Positions 21,358 through 33,050 of a DNA stretch of 64,000 nt are shown in pieces. This stretch comes from Oscarella lobularis. Lineage: Eukaryota > Porifera > Homoscleromorpha > Homosclerophorida > Oscarellidae. The notes under the pieces are model-generated. The model was not told the origin of the DNA. It saw nothing but the letters and a program-made list of their open reading frames with translations, and did no database searches. Where the stretch lies: contig NC_089181.1 of NCBI RefSeq assembly GCF_947507565.1, positions 1,234,536-1,298,535 of the forward strand, written 5' to 3'. Each line of letters begins with the position of its first letter. Positions within the stretch are counted from its first letter, which is position 1. The position numbers and the translations under genes were made by a program.

Positions 21358-23138
21358 CCGTACTCGCGCGATTAGAGCCCCACTCTCGATTAGAGCCCCT
21401 CTCGTATAGTGCCCCCTTCTCGAGTTGAAAAATTAAAGCCCCATCTCGAATACTGCCCCCGGGCTGTATTCGAAGACAGCACGCCTTATGGCATGTAAGG
21501 TGAAAGCACCTGCTATGCCGTTCACCGCAACATACCCGCACTTACCCATTTCAACTACCTGTATCTTCCTTCGTTTTCGTCATCTTTCTCTCCGCTTTAT
21601 GGGACGTTTTCGAAGAGCAATTTCTGTGTCGGTTAAGTTAGAAGCCATATCGTACGCTGCCCAACATTCGCTTTCTGCCGCGGCAGCAAAATATCATGTG
21701 GATAGGAAGTCCATACGCAGGTGGCGAGCAAAAAAAGAAAAATCGAGTCGTCCAATCCGAAGAGATTTCGTAGCGATGGAGGAGGTAGAAAACCAAAGTT
21801 TCCCGAGCTGGAAGAGCAGCTTTTCGAGTTTTTTCAAAGTCGCCGACAGAGTAAATTAGCTGTCAGTCGGACTAGGCTGCAGAAAGCCGCCGTTGACATT
21901 TACAAAGAGTTATTATCAAAAGGACTTTACAGATCTACGACTTTCTCCGCCTGAGACGGATGGCTCTCTAAGTTTATGGCTCGGCACAGAATTAGCCTTC
22001 GTCGAACAACTACCTGTCAGAAAACTCCGGAGAATTACGTACCAAAAATTGTGGATTTCATTTGCTTCGTCAGAGAGGTTATTGCCATTAATAACGTCTC
22101 CATGAACAACGTCTTTGCCTGCGACGAAACGGCTGTTTAGTTAGACTCCTTCTCTGGGAAGACACTCGCCGAAAAAGGATCGAAAGAAGTTTCCGTCAAG
22201 ACAACAGGTCATGAAAAAATGAGAATTACCGTCATGCTTTGCGCTAAAGGAAATGGCTCCAAATGCAAGCCATTTATCCTTCTTCCTCGAAAACGCTCAA
22301 TTCCTTCCCTTGATCAAGAATGGGGCAGCAGTGCTTTTCTTCAGTACAAAGGAACTTCGTGGATGAATCAATCCTTGACAGACGCTTTCATTGATGAAGT
22401 TCTCGGTCAGTCTTTATTTCGTCAACCTCGACTTCTTATATGGGATAGCTTTCGCTGTCATGTGAGCAACGAAACGAAATCTCATTTGAAGAAGTTGGGA
22501 GTATTATCAGCCGTCATACCAGGCGGCTGTAGCAAGTACGTCCAGGCTCCAGACGTCTGATGGAACGGCCCTTTCAAATCAAAGATTCGCGAGCACTATA
22601 ACGAATTCTTGGATTCTGGTAAACAAACCTACACTGCTAGCGGAAATCTTCGCCCTCCCCCTCTGGAAGACGTCGTAAGCTGGGTTGTTAGAGCATGGAA
22701 CAGCCTCAGTTCTAGCATGATTTCAGAGTCCTTTAAGGGCTGCGGCGTCACAACAGCTCGAGATGGCAGTGATGATGACAAAATAATTTGCATGAAGGCA
22801 GGAAGAGACTGCGAAGCAGGATTACAGCTTCTTCGCGAAAAAGATAATGTACCGGTAGTTTCAAATGACGACTCCGAAGAAGAATCTGATGATGGCGATG
22901 CAGATGAAGAGATGCTGACATCTGCAAATACATCGGAGATAGACAGCAGCGAAACAGAAAATGAAGAGGGTGCCATCCAATTAAAATTAAAAGTTTATTG
23001 CACGTACTGTAGCGTGTCAATGTACTGAATGAAACAATAAAGCCCCATTTTGATTAGAGCCCCACTCTCGATTATAGCCCCATATCCGAGGACCTTTGAA
23101 ACAATAGAGTCCCAGGGGCTCTAATCGCGCGAGTACGG
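21358..23138 (+). mobile_element. pogo/Tigger-type transposon (degenerate)
   Basis: A 1.78-kb element whose ends share a 24-bp perfect inverted repeat beginning CCGTACTCGCGCGATTAGAG (21358-21381; inverted at 23115-23138). TA follows the right end, as expected for a pogo/Tc1 target, while the left flank reads AA. Unit B holds the uninterrupted site (CCCACTATCGAAG near 25712-25724). GATTAGAGCCCCA-like repeats are spread through both subterminal regions. The transposase inside is broken. Confidence 0.87.
21601..23028 (+). pseudogene. pogo-like DDE transposase, broken
   Basis: A paralogue of the intact transposase at 39386-40828. The N-terminal helix-turn-helix (KLEAISYAAQHSLSAAAAKY, SIRRW) lies in the first frame. 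A shift near 21750 leads to GGGRKPKFPELEEQLFEFF, and another follows near 21940. Catalytic segments remain: NVFACDETAV followed by TAG (22138-22140), ITVMLCAKGNG, LLIWDSFRCH and YVQAPDV followed by TGA (22558-22560). The C-terminal acidic tail is present. At least two frame slips and two nonsense codons make this copy inactive. Subterminal repeats may still bind a related transposase in trans. Confidence 0.85.
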
Positions 23139-25720
23139 TACCTCGATTGGTCTTCTCAAAGAAATTTTTCTTTCTCGAAGGCGCAAACAAGACCTTCACA
23201 AGGCGCACGGGAAAGACGCCAATTTCCTCTTCGTCGCTATAGGTCATCGTCACGGGCAAATTCGTCTCAGATACGTTCCATATGAGGAGGATTTCGCAGA
23301 TCTTCGCAAAAAAAGAAGAGATCGAGTCAGCGAAAATTACACAAAGCGGGAGACTGCGCCCACGCAATTGCACGAAGACTGGATGGGATCTGCCTCTATT
23401 GGTATGATTCGCTCTGCTTTCCCTTCCCCCTCCATTAATTTGATACATGTATGTTCTTTCTTTAGGTCTTTCGCAAGGTGGAAAAACAGATTGCTATAAT
23501 CGATGCTAATCATCGGTTACTCAGCTCCAAAAGGCAAGTCTCGTTTACTTCCTCGCGAAGTCGGATCGTTTCTCACGGTGCCAACCGACTTCGCTTTCTT
23601 TCTTTCACACCCAATCAGGTCGCTCTCTACATGAAGAGCAAGGACATGTATTTGTTCATGAAGGGAGATGAAATTTCCAATGCTCTGTAATAGGAACACG
23701 AGCCTTTGTTCGTTCCTGTCGCGGTACCCCTATTCTATTCAGGCGACCTCTTCCGAAACGCAAGACAAAATCGACGATTACGCTATGTGAACTATCGTAG
23801 GCACAGGTATACTAATGAATTTGCCCCTCTTGAGTTTGACGGACGGTTTTCCTTACGCGAACCCGTGAGAAGGCCTCCATGCGGGCCACCGTGTCCAGAT
23901 AGGGATCTGCTGTGACTTTTCCAGTTGTGTATTCGATTCTCCGTGGGAGATATGTAATCCTGGGAAATGGGCCAAATTTGATTTTTCGCTGCTAAGAGAA
24001 GCGGATACTAGTAGTAGCCAAGTCAACGCGTCTCCTTCCATCCATGGCAACGCTCGAGTTCCTTTTATTCCAGATCAAGTCGAGTACACATTCTGCGAGA
24101 GAATGGGCCCGGTGCCCACTCCCGTCACCCCGTGTCCTTGCGCCATGGCCACTTCCGTACGTTCAGCGCATAAACGAGAAACAATGATGATTTTTTATTT
24201 TTATTTTGTGCTTGCTGTATCTATATATATCGCTCTGATGAATGACGTCACTGCAATATACGTTCTCGAACGCTTTCTTCTGTGGTCTGACCCCGACAGC
24301 GAGAGAGTTGATAGAGGGAATGAGGCTTTAGACAGCTCAGGTAGGCCACCTCTGGCTGTTTTTGAGGCTGCTTAACTTTGGAAGGCCTTTGAAGAGCGTG
24401 AGAGGGTGCAAAACATGACCACGAAGACACGCCTAATACTGCGTCTTTTTACGCAATGCGTCGGAACAGCGACTGGATTCTGCCGCCTTTTACCACCATT
24501 CGCTAGCGCCACGTCTTCGCCATTACGTGCACAAAAAACGACAATGGCAACAGCGCGAAAGGGTGCAAAGTACAATTAGTGCTTGTTGGCGGCGATTTGG
24601 GGCCTTAAACGGTTGTCACGTCCTCAAAACAGATTTATCGCGAGAGTTTATGAAAGAAAAATATTTTTGGAAAGGCATCCGAGTACTTACGGCTTCGCCG
24701 ATCAGAGGAAGTGTACTTCAACACGAGGCGATACGGTACTTAACGGCTTCAATCCTCTCACCAGGAAAAGTCACGTGATCAGAGGGAGTTTCACATCCCT
24801 CTCCTTCTCTATCTCTGATATGACGTAGAATAATGAATATTAATCTGATTCAATCAAGGGATATAACGCGACTCTTGTCATTGCATGCTTTTCGCGAGGT
24901 TTCCAGCGTTCGCATCGACGCCATACGCTAATTGACACGTTGTTTACGCTTCCAGCGATTGCATTCGGCCATTGGGACGTCAAAGACACACCCAAATGAT
25001 CTCTCCAGCGCATAACGGTGGTGTTATTTAATTATTTTGTTAGCCAATCGAATTTAGTCAAGTGACAAGAACCCGTCAATGCAAAGTCCGCTTTGCCGTC
25101 TCATTCAGAAAAATAAATTGTAAACGTTCTTCATAGCGAAACTGTAGAATAATGTATTACTTACACATTCACTACATGCAGTTACCATTTCAATTTGCAC
25201 GATGGCGACAGCGAAGAAAATGTCGTCGTTGCAAAATCACGGGTTTTGTAATACCTGTATACTGAAACTTTTTTGGTCATGACTGCTTGTTGTTTTATAC
25301 CTGTTTTAATTAAATAATCAGACGCGTTTCCTGCTAATAATGAGGTGGTGTCGGACGATTTGCTGAGGGCGTGTGCCGCTTCTGCGGGCTCGAAATGGGA
25401 GTCCATCGGTGGTCTCCTCATCGATCCTGATGTACTTGAAGAAATTCGCGAATCTACTCGCGACATGAAGACTCGTCTGCTGAAAGTGCTCAAGGCATGG
25501 AAAAACGCCAGTCGTTCACCACCGACTGTAGGTAGGCTCCTAAAATAGTTTCTTGAGGTCGATATTGCCGAAAGGGTCCTCAAAGAAAAGTATATCAATT
25601 TGTTTGGGTAGTGAGACAGTGCATGTGTACTTCACTCACACCATCTATGTTTCGGAACAAAACAAGATGCAAACTAAAAAAAATTTAATTAATTCCAAAA
25701 TCATCAAAAACCGTATTCCC
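23139..25720 (+). repeat. Tandem unit B of the death-domain locus (complete, about 2.58 kb)
   Basis: It starts right after the pogo element with a conserved block of about 240 bp whose frame reads NFLFVAIGHRHGQIRLRYVPY. It is followed by a GT...TTTAG intron-like gap and then the sequence shared with unit A. It ends at about 25720, where unit C begins with the same 240-bp block. Units A and B differ by scattered substitutions and small indels. Confidence 0.85.
25345..25611 (+). pseudogene. Death-domain exon (unit B) with nonsense codon
   Basis: Same exon as 20977-21243. TAG at 25546-25548 replaces the TGG of unit A (RLLKWFLEVD), so the last helix would be lost. The remainder (VDIAERVLKEKYINLFG) is still open to 25611, which suggests the stop is recent. 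Confidence 0.65.
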
Positions 25721-26841
25721 ACTATCGAAGAACTTTTTCTTTCTCGAAGGCGCAGACAAGACCTTCACAAGGCGGACGGGAAAGACGCCAATTTTCTCTC
25801 CGTCGCTATAGGTCATCGTCACGGGCAAATTCGTCTCAGATACGTCCCATATGAGGAGGTTTTCGCAGATCTTCGCAAAAAAAGAGATCGAGTCAGCGAA
25901 AATTACACAAAGCCGGAGACCGCGCCCACGCAATTGCACGAAGACTGGATGGGATCTTCCTCTCTTGGTATAATTCGCTCTGTTTTCCTTTTCCTCCCTC
26001 CATTAATTTGATACATGTATGTTCTTTCTTTAGGTCATTCGCAAGGTGGAAAAACAGATTGCTATACTCGATGCTAATCATCCGGTTACTCAGCCCTAAA
26101 CGGCAAGTCTCTTTACTTCCTCGCGAAGTCGGATCGTTTCTCACGGTGCCAACCGACTTTTCTTTCTTTCTTTCATTCTTTCTTTCTCGCCCAATCAGGT
26201 CGCTCTCTAAATGAAGAGCGAGGACATGTATTTGTGCATGAAGGGAGATGAAATTTTCCAATGCTCTGTAATAGGATCACGAGCCTTTGTTCGTTGCTAT
26301 AGCGGTACCCCTATTCTATTCCGGCGACCTCTTCTTCCAGAACGCAAGACAAAATCGACTATTACGCTATGTGGACTATCGTAGGCACAGGTATACTAAT
26401 GATTTTGCCCCTCTTGAGTTTGACGGACGGTTTTCCTAACGCGAACCCGTGTGAAGGCCTCTATGCGGGCCACCGTGTCCAGATATGGATCTGCTGTGAC
26501 TTTTGCAGTTGTGTATTCGATTCTCCGTGGGAGATATGTAATCCTGGGAAATGGGCCCAATTTGATTTTTCGCTGCTAAGAGAAGCGGGTACTAGTAGTA
26601 GCCAAGTCAACGCGTCTCGCTCGATCCATGGCAACGCTCGAGTTCCTTTTATTCCACATCAAGTCGAGTACACATTCTGCGAGGGAATGGGCCCGGTGCC
26701 CACTCCCGTCACCCCGTGTCCTTGCGCCACGGCCACTTCCGTACGTTCAGCGCATAAACGACAAACATTGATCATTTTTTATTTTTATTTTGTGCTTGCC
26801 GTATATATATATATATCGCTCTGATGAATGACGTCACTGCA
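25721..26841 (+). repeat. Tandem unit C of the death-domain locus (3' truncated)
   Basis: It opens with the block encoding NFLSVAIGHRHGQIRLRYVPY and KPETAPTQLHEDWMG, a GT donor at 25968, and the same downstream landmarks as A and B. It diverges abruptly after GATGAATGACGTCACTGCA (26823-26841), before the death-domain exon. Confidence 0.85.
26369..26824 (+). other. Candidate secreted Cys-rich frame in unit C
   Basis: A 151-codon frame begins MWTIVGTGILMILPLLSL, which looks like a signal peptide. A Cys-rich part follows (ANPCEGLYAGH, ICCDFCSCVFDS, VEYTFCEGMG) and the frame ends in a hydrophobic AT-rich stretch. In units A and B the same frame has TGA where C has TGT, and B also has TGA right after the ATG. 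Conversely, another frame across this stretch is open in A and B but closed in C. So it may be a chance frame or an alternative exon. Confidence 0.25.
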
Positions 26842-28250
26842 GACGAGGAGAAAGAGCTAGTCATAGTCGGAAGAAGTATTGCACAGCCGCGAGGGCCACG
26901 TGGAGGAAATCCAATTATGGTCAATGGAACCGCGCACTAGTATACAAGTTGCTCAGACTCTTCCCCAGTCGCGTTTCGCGCGCGGGAAGTCTGGGTATCC
27001 GAGGCTAGACAAGCCGGAGGGACAAACCACTGCGCATTTGTAAGTTGCTAGGAGGATTTATAAGCTTTCGGCGCGTTTTTCTAAGTCTATGCTGGATTCC
27101 TCTCTTTTACGCCAGCTGTGTAATGTCTTTTCTGGCCCAATGCGCATTCTGTGACAGAGCAATTGATCGAAATACAGACGCACTGCGCGGGACACAGAAG
27201 GACGTAGCGAATCATTGTGAGATCAAGTAGCAAATTCGTCAGCTGAGGCGCGAAAAGCGAAACTAGGCCCTATAAACGAATCTAGCGCGTGACACGTACA
27301 CAGAAGCTTACGCAGTCAATTTAATTCACAAAGTTGCGATTTGGGGCGATTTCGAACGTTGTTCCCTAGTTTTTCGAAACCGGTCGGTCTAAAATTTTTG
27401 GTGGTCGGGGTCAAGTCGTAAAGAATTGTCAATTTTTTGTTTGGCAGACGTCTTTCCCTTAAGCATTCCTTCCTGTTTTTAGGCCCAAACGTTATTTATT
27501 ATTCTATCCAATTTAGCATACAATTGTGTACAATGTTTGCACATGCGCAGTGGTTTCTCTCTTGCTGGATAGACAGCACCAGCAGTCAACCCGGCTTCGC
27601 CCGGGTATTGGTCTTACTATTAGCTTTCCCTCTTCTTCTGGAAGTTCTCCTTCCCAGCGGTGAATCTGCATCATGCATATTGACCGCTGATATGGCCTCC
27701 CGTAGTGTGAGGAACTCATTGCTATTTATTAGAAATCAGACTATGACTCCGGCTTGATTATTTCTGTTATATAAACAGTCGATCCCAATCTCCAGCTTCA
27801 TTATTTCTGTGTGATTTGCGTTGGTTACCCTACGGCATGCACTACGGGGAGGTCCATACGCATATTAACCTCTGGGGGAGAGAACTTCCAGCAATGTGAG
27901 CCGGAGTCAGAAAAAAGCGAAGTGAAGGTCCTGAGATACACATTCCCTATAACTCCGGGCCAATGAAGTCTCATAAATACTCAGTCCCTAACTCCATACT
28001 CCTGTAGTCCCTGACCCTAGCTTCACAGGCCTCGAAATAACATCAGACAATGTCCGACAATAATGATAAGGTGTCCGACTAAATTTTGGAGTATTCAGCA
28101 ATTGGTCTGGTTTTTTTTTGAAGCCGTTCAAACAGTTTTTGCCTATTGTCGCGCGAGCTTTACTGTTTACTTTGCCGCGTTGTAGACTTCGCACTTTGTC
28201 TAGCGAGCGTAAAGGTTTCCCTTAGACTGTTGTTTCAACGCTATTGTTGT
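26842..28250. other. Intergenic stretch, mostly unassigned
   Basis: It contains a short frame after the unit-C breakpoint, a GC-rich partial palindrome near 26955-26990 and a repeat-like stretch at 27570-27960 whose frame (27437-27757) is low-complexity Leu/Val. No gene family is recognised. Confidence 0.45.
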
Positions 28251-28260
28251 TTGTTAGCGT

Positions 28261-28880
28261 ATGCATCTTACTCTACCACAAAATGGCGTCACAGAAACTT
28301 TGTCCTTCGAAACCGCGTCTCGTCGAATACGCAACATTCCAAAAGTGGAAAGAGAATATGATCGAGATATTTCTACAGTCATGTGGCTCGACTGCTCTAC
28401 CAAAACGGGGAAAGGCAAGCGAGTAGTAACCCACCTTCTGTGCAAAGTCTGTCAAGAGTTCGAAGACCGTTTCAAGGGAAAAAAGCATTTCAGTTCGAAG
28501 TGGATTCGTGGCGTTGAATCAATTCGATGCACAAGTGTGCGGGATCACGCCAAAAGTGATCAACGAGGCTAAAGAAGCGCTTCCTTTCGAACGACGAAGT
28601 TGTAACCAGTAGTAGCAGCAGTAGCAGCACTTATTTTTTCCTTCTTCTTTGGGACTGCAAAAAGGCCAATACTCGCTTCAACAGGCGTGGAACAAAATAC
28701 CAGAGAGCTTGCTCCCTTCTTTAAAACGGAAGTTCGACGTCGCCAAATTTGTAGCTGAAGAAAATTTTCCGCTTACAATGTTTGCTAAGATATTCAACTT
28801 GGAGAAACATCACGGATTGGATATTGGAACGTCTTATCTTATGGCGCGTCATTTCCGCCAAAATTGCGATTCGGCATTTT
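28261..28880 (+). pseudogene. hAT transposase N-terminal fragment (ZNF862/KIAA1586-like)
   Basis: Frame 28261-28572 carries a zinc-finger region: TVMWLDCSTK, LLCKVCQEFEDRFKG, KHFSSKWIRG and SVRDHAKSDQ. This is the TTF/BED-type N-terminal finger of ZNF862-like hAT proteins. A second frame (28649-28942) continues with KFDVAKFVAEENFPLTMFAK and LEKHHGLDIGTSYL. That is the segment seen in the hAT transposase at 60.3 kb (FDVAYYLAKEELPFAKFPSL). The two are out of register and nothing follows. Sequence beyond 28890 is repetitive. The catalytic core is absent. Confidence 0.68.
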
Positions 28881-28899
28881 TATTGCAATCATTCTCAAT

Positions 28900-29045
28900 T
28901 CTACATGCGGTATTCAATTTTTGCTCTGGTTTTCTATTTTAATATTGGTTTTCGATTTTTCATGCGGTTTTTATTTTGATTTTACCCGCGGTTTTTCATG
29001 CGGTTTTTCATTCGGTCTTTCATTCGTTTTTTCATGCGGTTCCTT
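28900..29045 (+). repeat. Imperfect minisatellite (TTTTTCATGCGG-like)
   Basis: Repeats of TTTTTCATGCGG with variants (TTCGATTTTTCATGCGG, TTTTTCATTCGG) follow each other for about 150 bp. Strong T over A strand bias. Confidence 0.7.
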
Positions 29046-29298
29046 TTTACTTCACTAGTTCTATGATGTACTCATGAAATCGTCGAAATTTTGTTGCAAG
29101 GTTTGGATCACGCTTCATTGTAATAATCGTAATCATTATTATTATTATTGCCATTTTCATTCTTCATTATTAGAACATTAATAATGAAGTCTGATAATAA
29201 ACTCTGAATTAAAGAATTTGGAAGAAAAACGCTAATCACAGTAACAGATCTCTTAGAAGATAGACAAATACTACGAAGAAAGAAGAGCAGGTAAGTTG

Positions 29299-31404
29299 TC
29301 ATTCAGATTTGTCCAAACATGTCGTCGCTTTTGAAGCCAAGGGCGAAATTTCGGAAGAAAGCAGCTTCGTTTCAACCTGTGTTGTGGGCAGCGTGAGAGT
29401 GAGAGCGCAAGTGGAACTCGTTTGCATGACGCCTGAATGGGTAAACTGCAACGTCATTCGATCCCAAAAGCGGGGGTCGCGACGTTCCCGTGCAGAAAAC
29501 AAACACATCTTCAAGAGAACACAAATCACGATCATCATCTAAAAATCGCATTTCGTCTTTCCCCTTAACAACTTAAGAACAATTACTGTACCTTCACATT
29601 CTTGAAGAAAATCTTCGAAGAGAATAAATGCTTCTCTCTCTTTTTTCCACATCATTTCGTCTACTTCTTTGTATACAATTTCCCCTTGCCAAAATAGATT
29701 CAAGAGCGAATCTGCATTCCAATGACAGTCATGAAAAAGACGAATGTAACTACTGTACATACCTGCTGTCAGTTTTGTTTCGCACCACAAGAAGAATGGA
29801 TTCATTGCCTGTGCATTGTCTTGTATCGCTTCCAGTACACCAAGAGTTCCTAATCCTTCGCGAAACTGATCCATTGCGCCTTGCAATTTGGCCAGGCTGA
29901 AGTGGAATGTGAGCATTTGTACTAGTTCAGATTTCCATGCCATCTTTGCTACCGCGAGTGGTCTTTCGTTACCACATTCATCGAAGAACGTCTCGTAGGT
30001 GGAATCTGACACAACAGCTACAAGTTCGTCATCACTTTTTGCAGCCAGAATCTGGAAAACGCCTTTGTTAATGTCAAATGCTACTACTGTAAGTTATAAG
30101 GTCGTTATGCCAAACCTTGCGAACTAGTTCTTGAACGTTAAAATCAGGAATGTCTCTTTTCGTAAGGGCGATGTTCATAATGTTCGGTTTGACTATGTAG
30201 GAGTACAGAACAGGCGACAAGAATGAAAACCCGGATGCTCCCTGGCAGAGGCGCATTGCCAATAGTCGGCCTACATAAAAATATTGCGAACGCTAGAATA
30301 GAAAAAAGTATTAGCTGTGAAAGTGCACGATGCCACATTCTCTTACACGAAGGTAGTCAGCGTTGAACCTAAGAGTCTTTCGCTGTTCATCGTAGCGAAC
30401 AAAGAATTTAAGGGAAATCTCGATTCCAAGTAATCTCCAAAACTCCCGGAGAGGGCCGCCGGTGTCAACTGCTGCCTCTCCAACAAAGTCAATCTGGCGA
30501 ATGTACATAAATTAACAATGCTTTCGAACTTTAGTCCGTGCCATTACCCTCATTGCCGATTCAGGTCGAAAAGACTTCTTCAGGTATCTGACAGCATCAG
30601 AAAAGACGTTTTCTCGACGCACACTAACTTTCGTTCGAGCAAACGACTGCCGTGTGTTCAATTCCAAAATGATGTCGGCCAATGACCGTTTTGATCTTGG
30701 AGTAAACATAAATAAAAGCGATTTCCTGCGATTGACCGCAAGCTCACCTTCGTCCATCCTTGGGCAAAAAACACCCAAGTTGCTTTGCAAAATTTAGCAA
30801 ACTCTACGGCACCATGACAGAATGTCTGAGTGTGATCCAGAGGACTTACTTCATTGTCTTCTTCACAGTTCTCGCATATGATATTGACGAGACATTTCCC
30901 ATCGAAGGCATCAGTAAGCTATATGTTGAAAAGACGCTGCGTGTCGATTTCCATGGGAGGGTACGAAGACGATTCCTTCAGCAGCAATTTACTTGGGTCG
31001 ACGATGCTTTCGTGCGTTGAAATCCAAGCGACCAAATCCTACAATTCGTAAGCACATATACATGTAGCGTAGAGCTCATACGTACTCGCAGTCGCTGGCT
31101 GTAGTCGAATGTGCGGCTTTCCGTATCTGAGTTGGGAAAACGCGCTCTGACAGTGATGCAGGAAAACGCATTGTCGTCTGGAGGTTTCGATAGGTAAGCA
31201 GCGAATGCAGCTCTGATCGCATTATTTGTCTGAAAATAATTGGAAGTCGGTCTATTCACCCTATGCCGCAATGTTGTGTCTTACGCTGGTTACTTCCTCG
31301 TCCTTTTTTCGTTTAGCGTCTTTTTCTTCGTCTGCTGCAAGGGACGCTGAGTACTGTTCGTCTTGCTCCTGTATAAGACGCCTCCGCTGATTTGATGTCG
31401 CCAT
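29299..31404 (-). CDS. HECT-type E3 ubiquitin ligase gene (9 exons)
   Basis: Proposed exons, high to low: 31294-31404 (MATSNQRRRLIQEQDEQYSA), 31086-31229, about 30915-31038, about 30548-30770, 30347-30493, 30116-30292, 29763-30051, 29592-29711 and 29299-29508. Introns are about 55-110 nt with GT-AG ends. Exons 2-3 resemble a UBX/ubiquitin-like fold (ITVRARFPNSDTESRTFDYS). The HECT part follows: RENVFSDAVRYLKKSF, FVGEAAVDTGGPLREFW, FYVGRLLAMRLCQGASGFSF, a C-lobe, FCTGTSRPPLLG and TSSTCALTL, where the Cys is the expected catalytic ubiquitin acceptor. Two problems: the frame closes at the end of exon 3, and exon 9 shifts frame between PPLLG and DRMTLQF. HECT ligases pass ubiquitin from E2 to substrate; the target is unknown. 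Confidence 0.75.
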
Positions 31405-32007
31405 ACAGAAAAGGCTAATAAAAACGCCATGTATAATTAAAATTTGATACCTTGAGCATATTAGATTCAGTTGCAGTTTCTGGAGGATCGCTCACATCTT
31501 TTTCTCTGCAGACACAGTATTTTATATAAAAATGTATATAAGCCACTCAGCACGGACTTCTCTTGTACAGGACTGGCTGACTCCCACGATTCCAAGTCTA
31601 TCACGTCGGAGAATGCTCTGCATGAAAAAAGCTGTCTTCACGACTCCGAGAAGATTACGGTACGTACCTATTGCTCGCACTCGATAAAGGCGACGGGACA
31701 AACAATGATGCGCCGCCATCTACGACTTTTTCAGTCGTATCCAAACAGCGGGGTTTCTCACCTTCAGTCTCGCCACTAACACATGTACATGTACCCTGTT
31801 GGCATCTATAGCTTTCACCTTACTCCTCTACTGTGCACTCAGCGGTATGAGCTCTCAGCTCATCCATTTCGAATAATTCTCTTGCAGTTGCGGCATGTAA
31901 AAAGCAGCTGTAATAGCTGAATTACATATAGATGTTGTCACAGAGAAAGCGATTGCCTACCAAGTCTGACTGTTTCTTTGGCTTGGGACTGTCTATTTTG
32001 AAATCAT
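31405..32007. other. Intergenic stretch, nothing recognised
   Basis: It separates the minus-strand HECT gene start from the plus-strand retroelement. It could hold the HECT promoter, but no convincing element is visible. Short frames only. Confidence 0.5.
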
Positions 32008-32880
32008 GTGCTATTGGGCGAAGATAACATTTCGCCTAGTTTGGACGTCAGGGACGTATGCGAGCACCTTCTATCGTCGGAAGCCTTTCAGGCTATCGTC
32101 GAGAACTCCATTTCGAGGGCGTTTCAGGCGAGTTGCGTGAGATCACGCTCGGAATCTCCGGAAAAGGTCTTTGAGTCGACTACCGACTCGCCTATTGCAC
32201 AGGAGACCCAAGCACTCGCTCTCGAACAGGCGAAAGAGTCCCGGAAAAGACGAGCCGGCGACGATCCGGTTTCGGCTGAGAGACTAGACCCTCCTAAGCG
32301 GGCAAACATTGAGGAAAATCGCAGTCGCTCGTCTTCTGACGCCTTCGACCCGTCGGTCGAGGCGATTGCTAATCAGGAGCACGTTTATACGGCTCCAGAG
32401 TCGATTTCGAAATACGTGTCGACGTATCTTACTAAGGGTCTCGATTCAACCGAGTGGAAAGCCATGAAGAAGGCTTGTCCACACCAATATCCCTGCTTTG
32501 CAGGTGCCAGAAGTCGACAACTACATGACCGAGTTCGTCGGCCCTCGGATTTTCCGAAGGCCCTCGAGAAGGAGCTCAGGAAAATTCAGTCCGCTGTGTC
32601 GCTCGCAGCGGATCCGCTGATTCATTTGTGGAGGCAAATCCTCCAAGGTCCTATGAACAGCTCGGCTGTCATCAATGCGATCCAACGAACCATTGTTCTA
32701 CTGGGTAACGCAAAGCATTCAATATCGATATTACGTCGACAACAAATTTTATCTGCGGCGGAGCCACGCCTCAAGAAGTACGCTGAGAACCCGGATAGTA
32801 TGGACCCTAGCCATCTCTTTGGAGAGTCATTCAAGACGAAGCTAAAAGAGCGGGTGGAAACCGACACTTCGCCTTCTTAA
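32008..32880 (+). CDS. Gag-like protein of DIRS-type element
   Basis: An intact 290-codon frame. Residues 1-110 are acidic and Ser-rich (SPSLDVRDVCEHLLSSEAFQ, KRRAGDDPVSAERLDPPKRA). The second half is helical, with KYVSTYLTKGLDSTEW, HLWRQILQGPMNSSAVI and RRQQILSAAEPRLKKYAENP, matching the layout of ORF1 proteins of DIRS-like elements, which precede the RT frame. No zinc knuckle is seen. A second, basic frame (32884-33144) follows in a different register and may be the N-terminus of the pol ORF. Confidence 0.6.
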   Translation: MLLGEDNISPSLDVRDVCEHLLSSEAFQAIVENSISRAFQASCVRSRSESPEKVFESTTDSPIAQETQALALEQAKESRKRRAGDDPVSAERLDPPKRANIEENRSRSSSDAFDPSVEAIANQEHVYTAPESISKYVSTYLTKGLDSTEWKAMKKACPHQYPCFAGARSRQLHDRVRRPSDFPKALEKELRKIQSAVSLAADPLIHLWRQILQGPMNSSAVINAIQRTIVLLGNAKHSISILRRQQILSAAEPRLKKYAENPDSMDPSHLFGESFKTKLKERVETDTSPS

Positions 32881-33050
32881 GCGGTGAAGATGGTTCACAA
32901 GAATCTTCAGAAAAAATCAGAGGCTTCCTCGAACCGAAAGAAAACGAGGTTCCAGTCTTTTCGGAGCGGCCCGTCTGGAGAGCGCCGACCGGGCTTCAGC
33001 CGGGATCGTTACCACGACCTGTCCTTCCACTTCCAAGGGAGAAAACCGGC

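Noticed and set aside
27437-27757. 106-aa hydrophobic frame that could suggest a membrane protein
   Set aside because: Leu/Val runs come from a CT-rich repeat-like stretch; no start context or homology seen.
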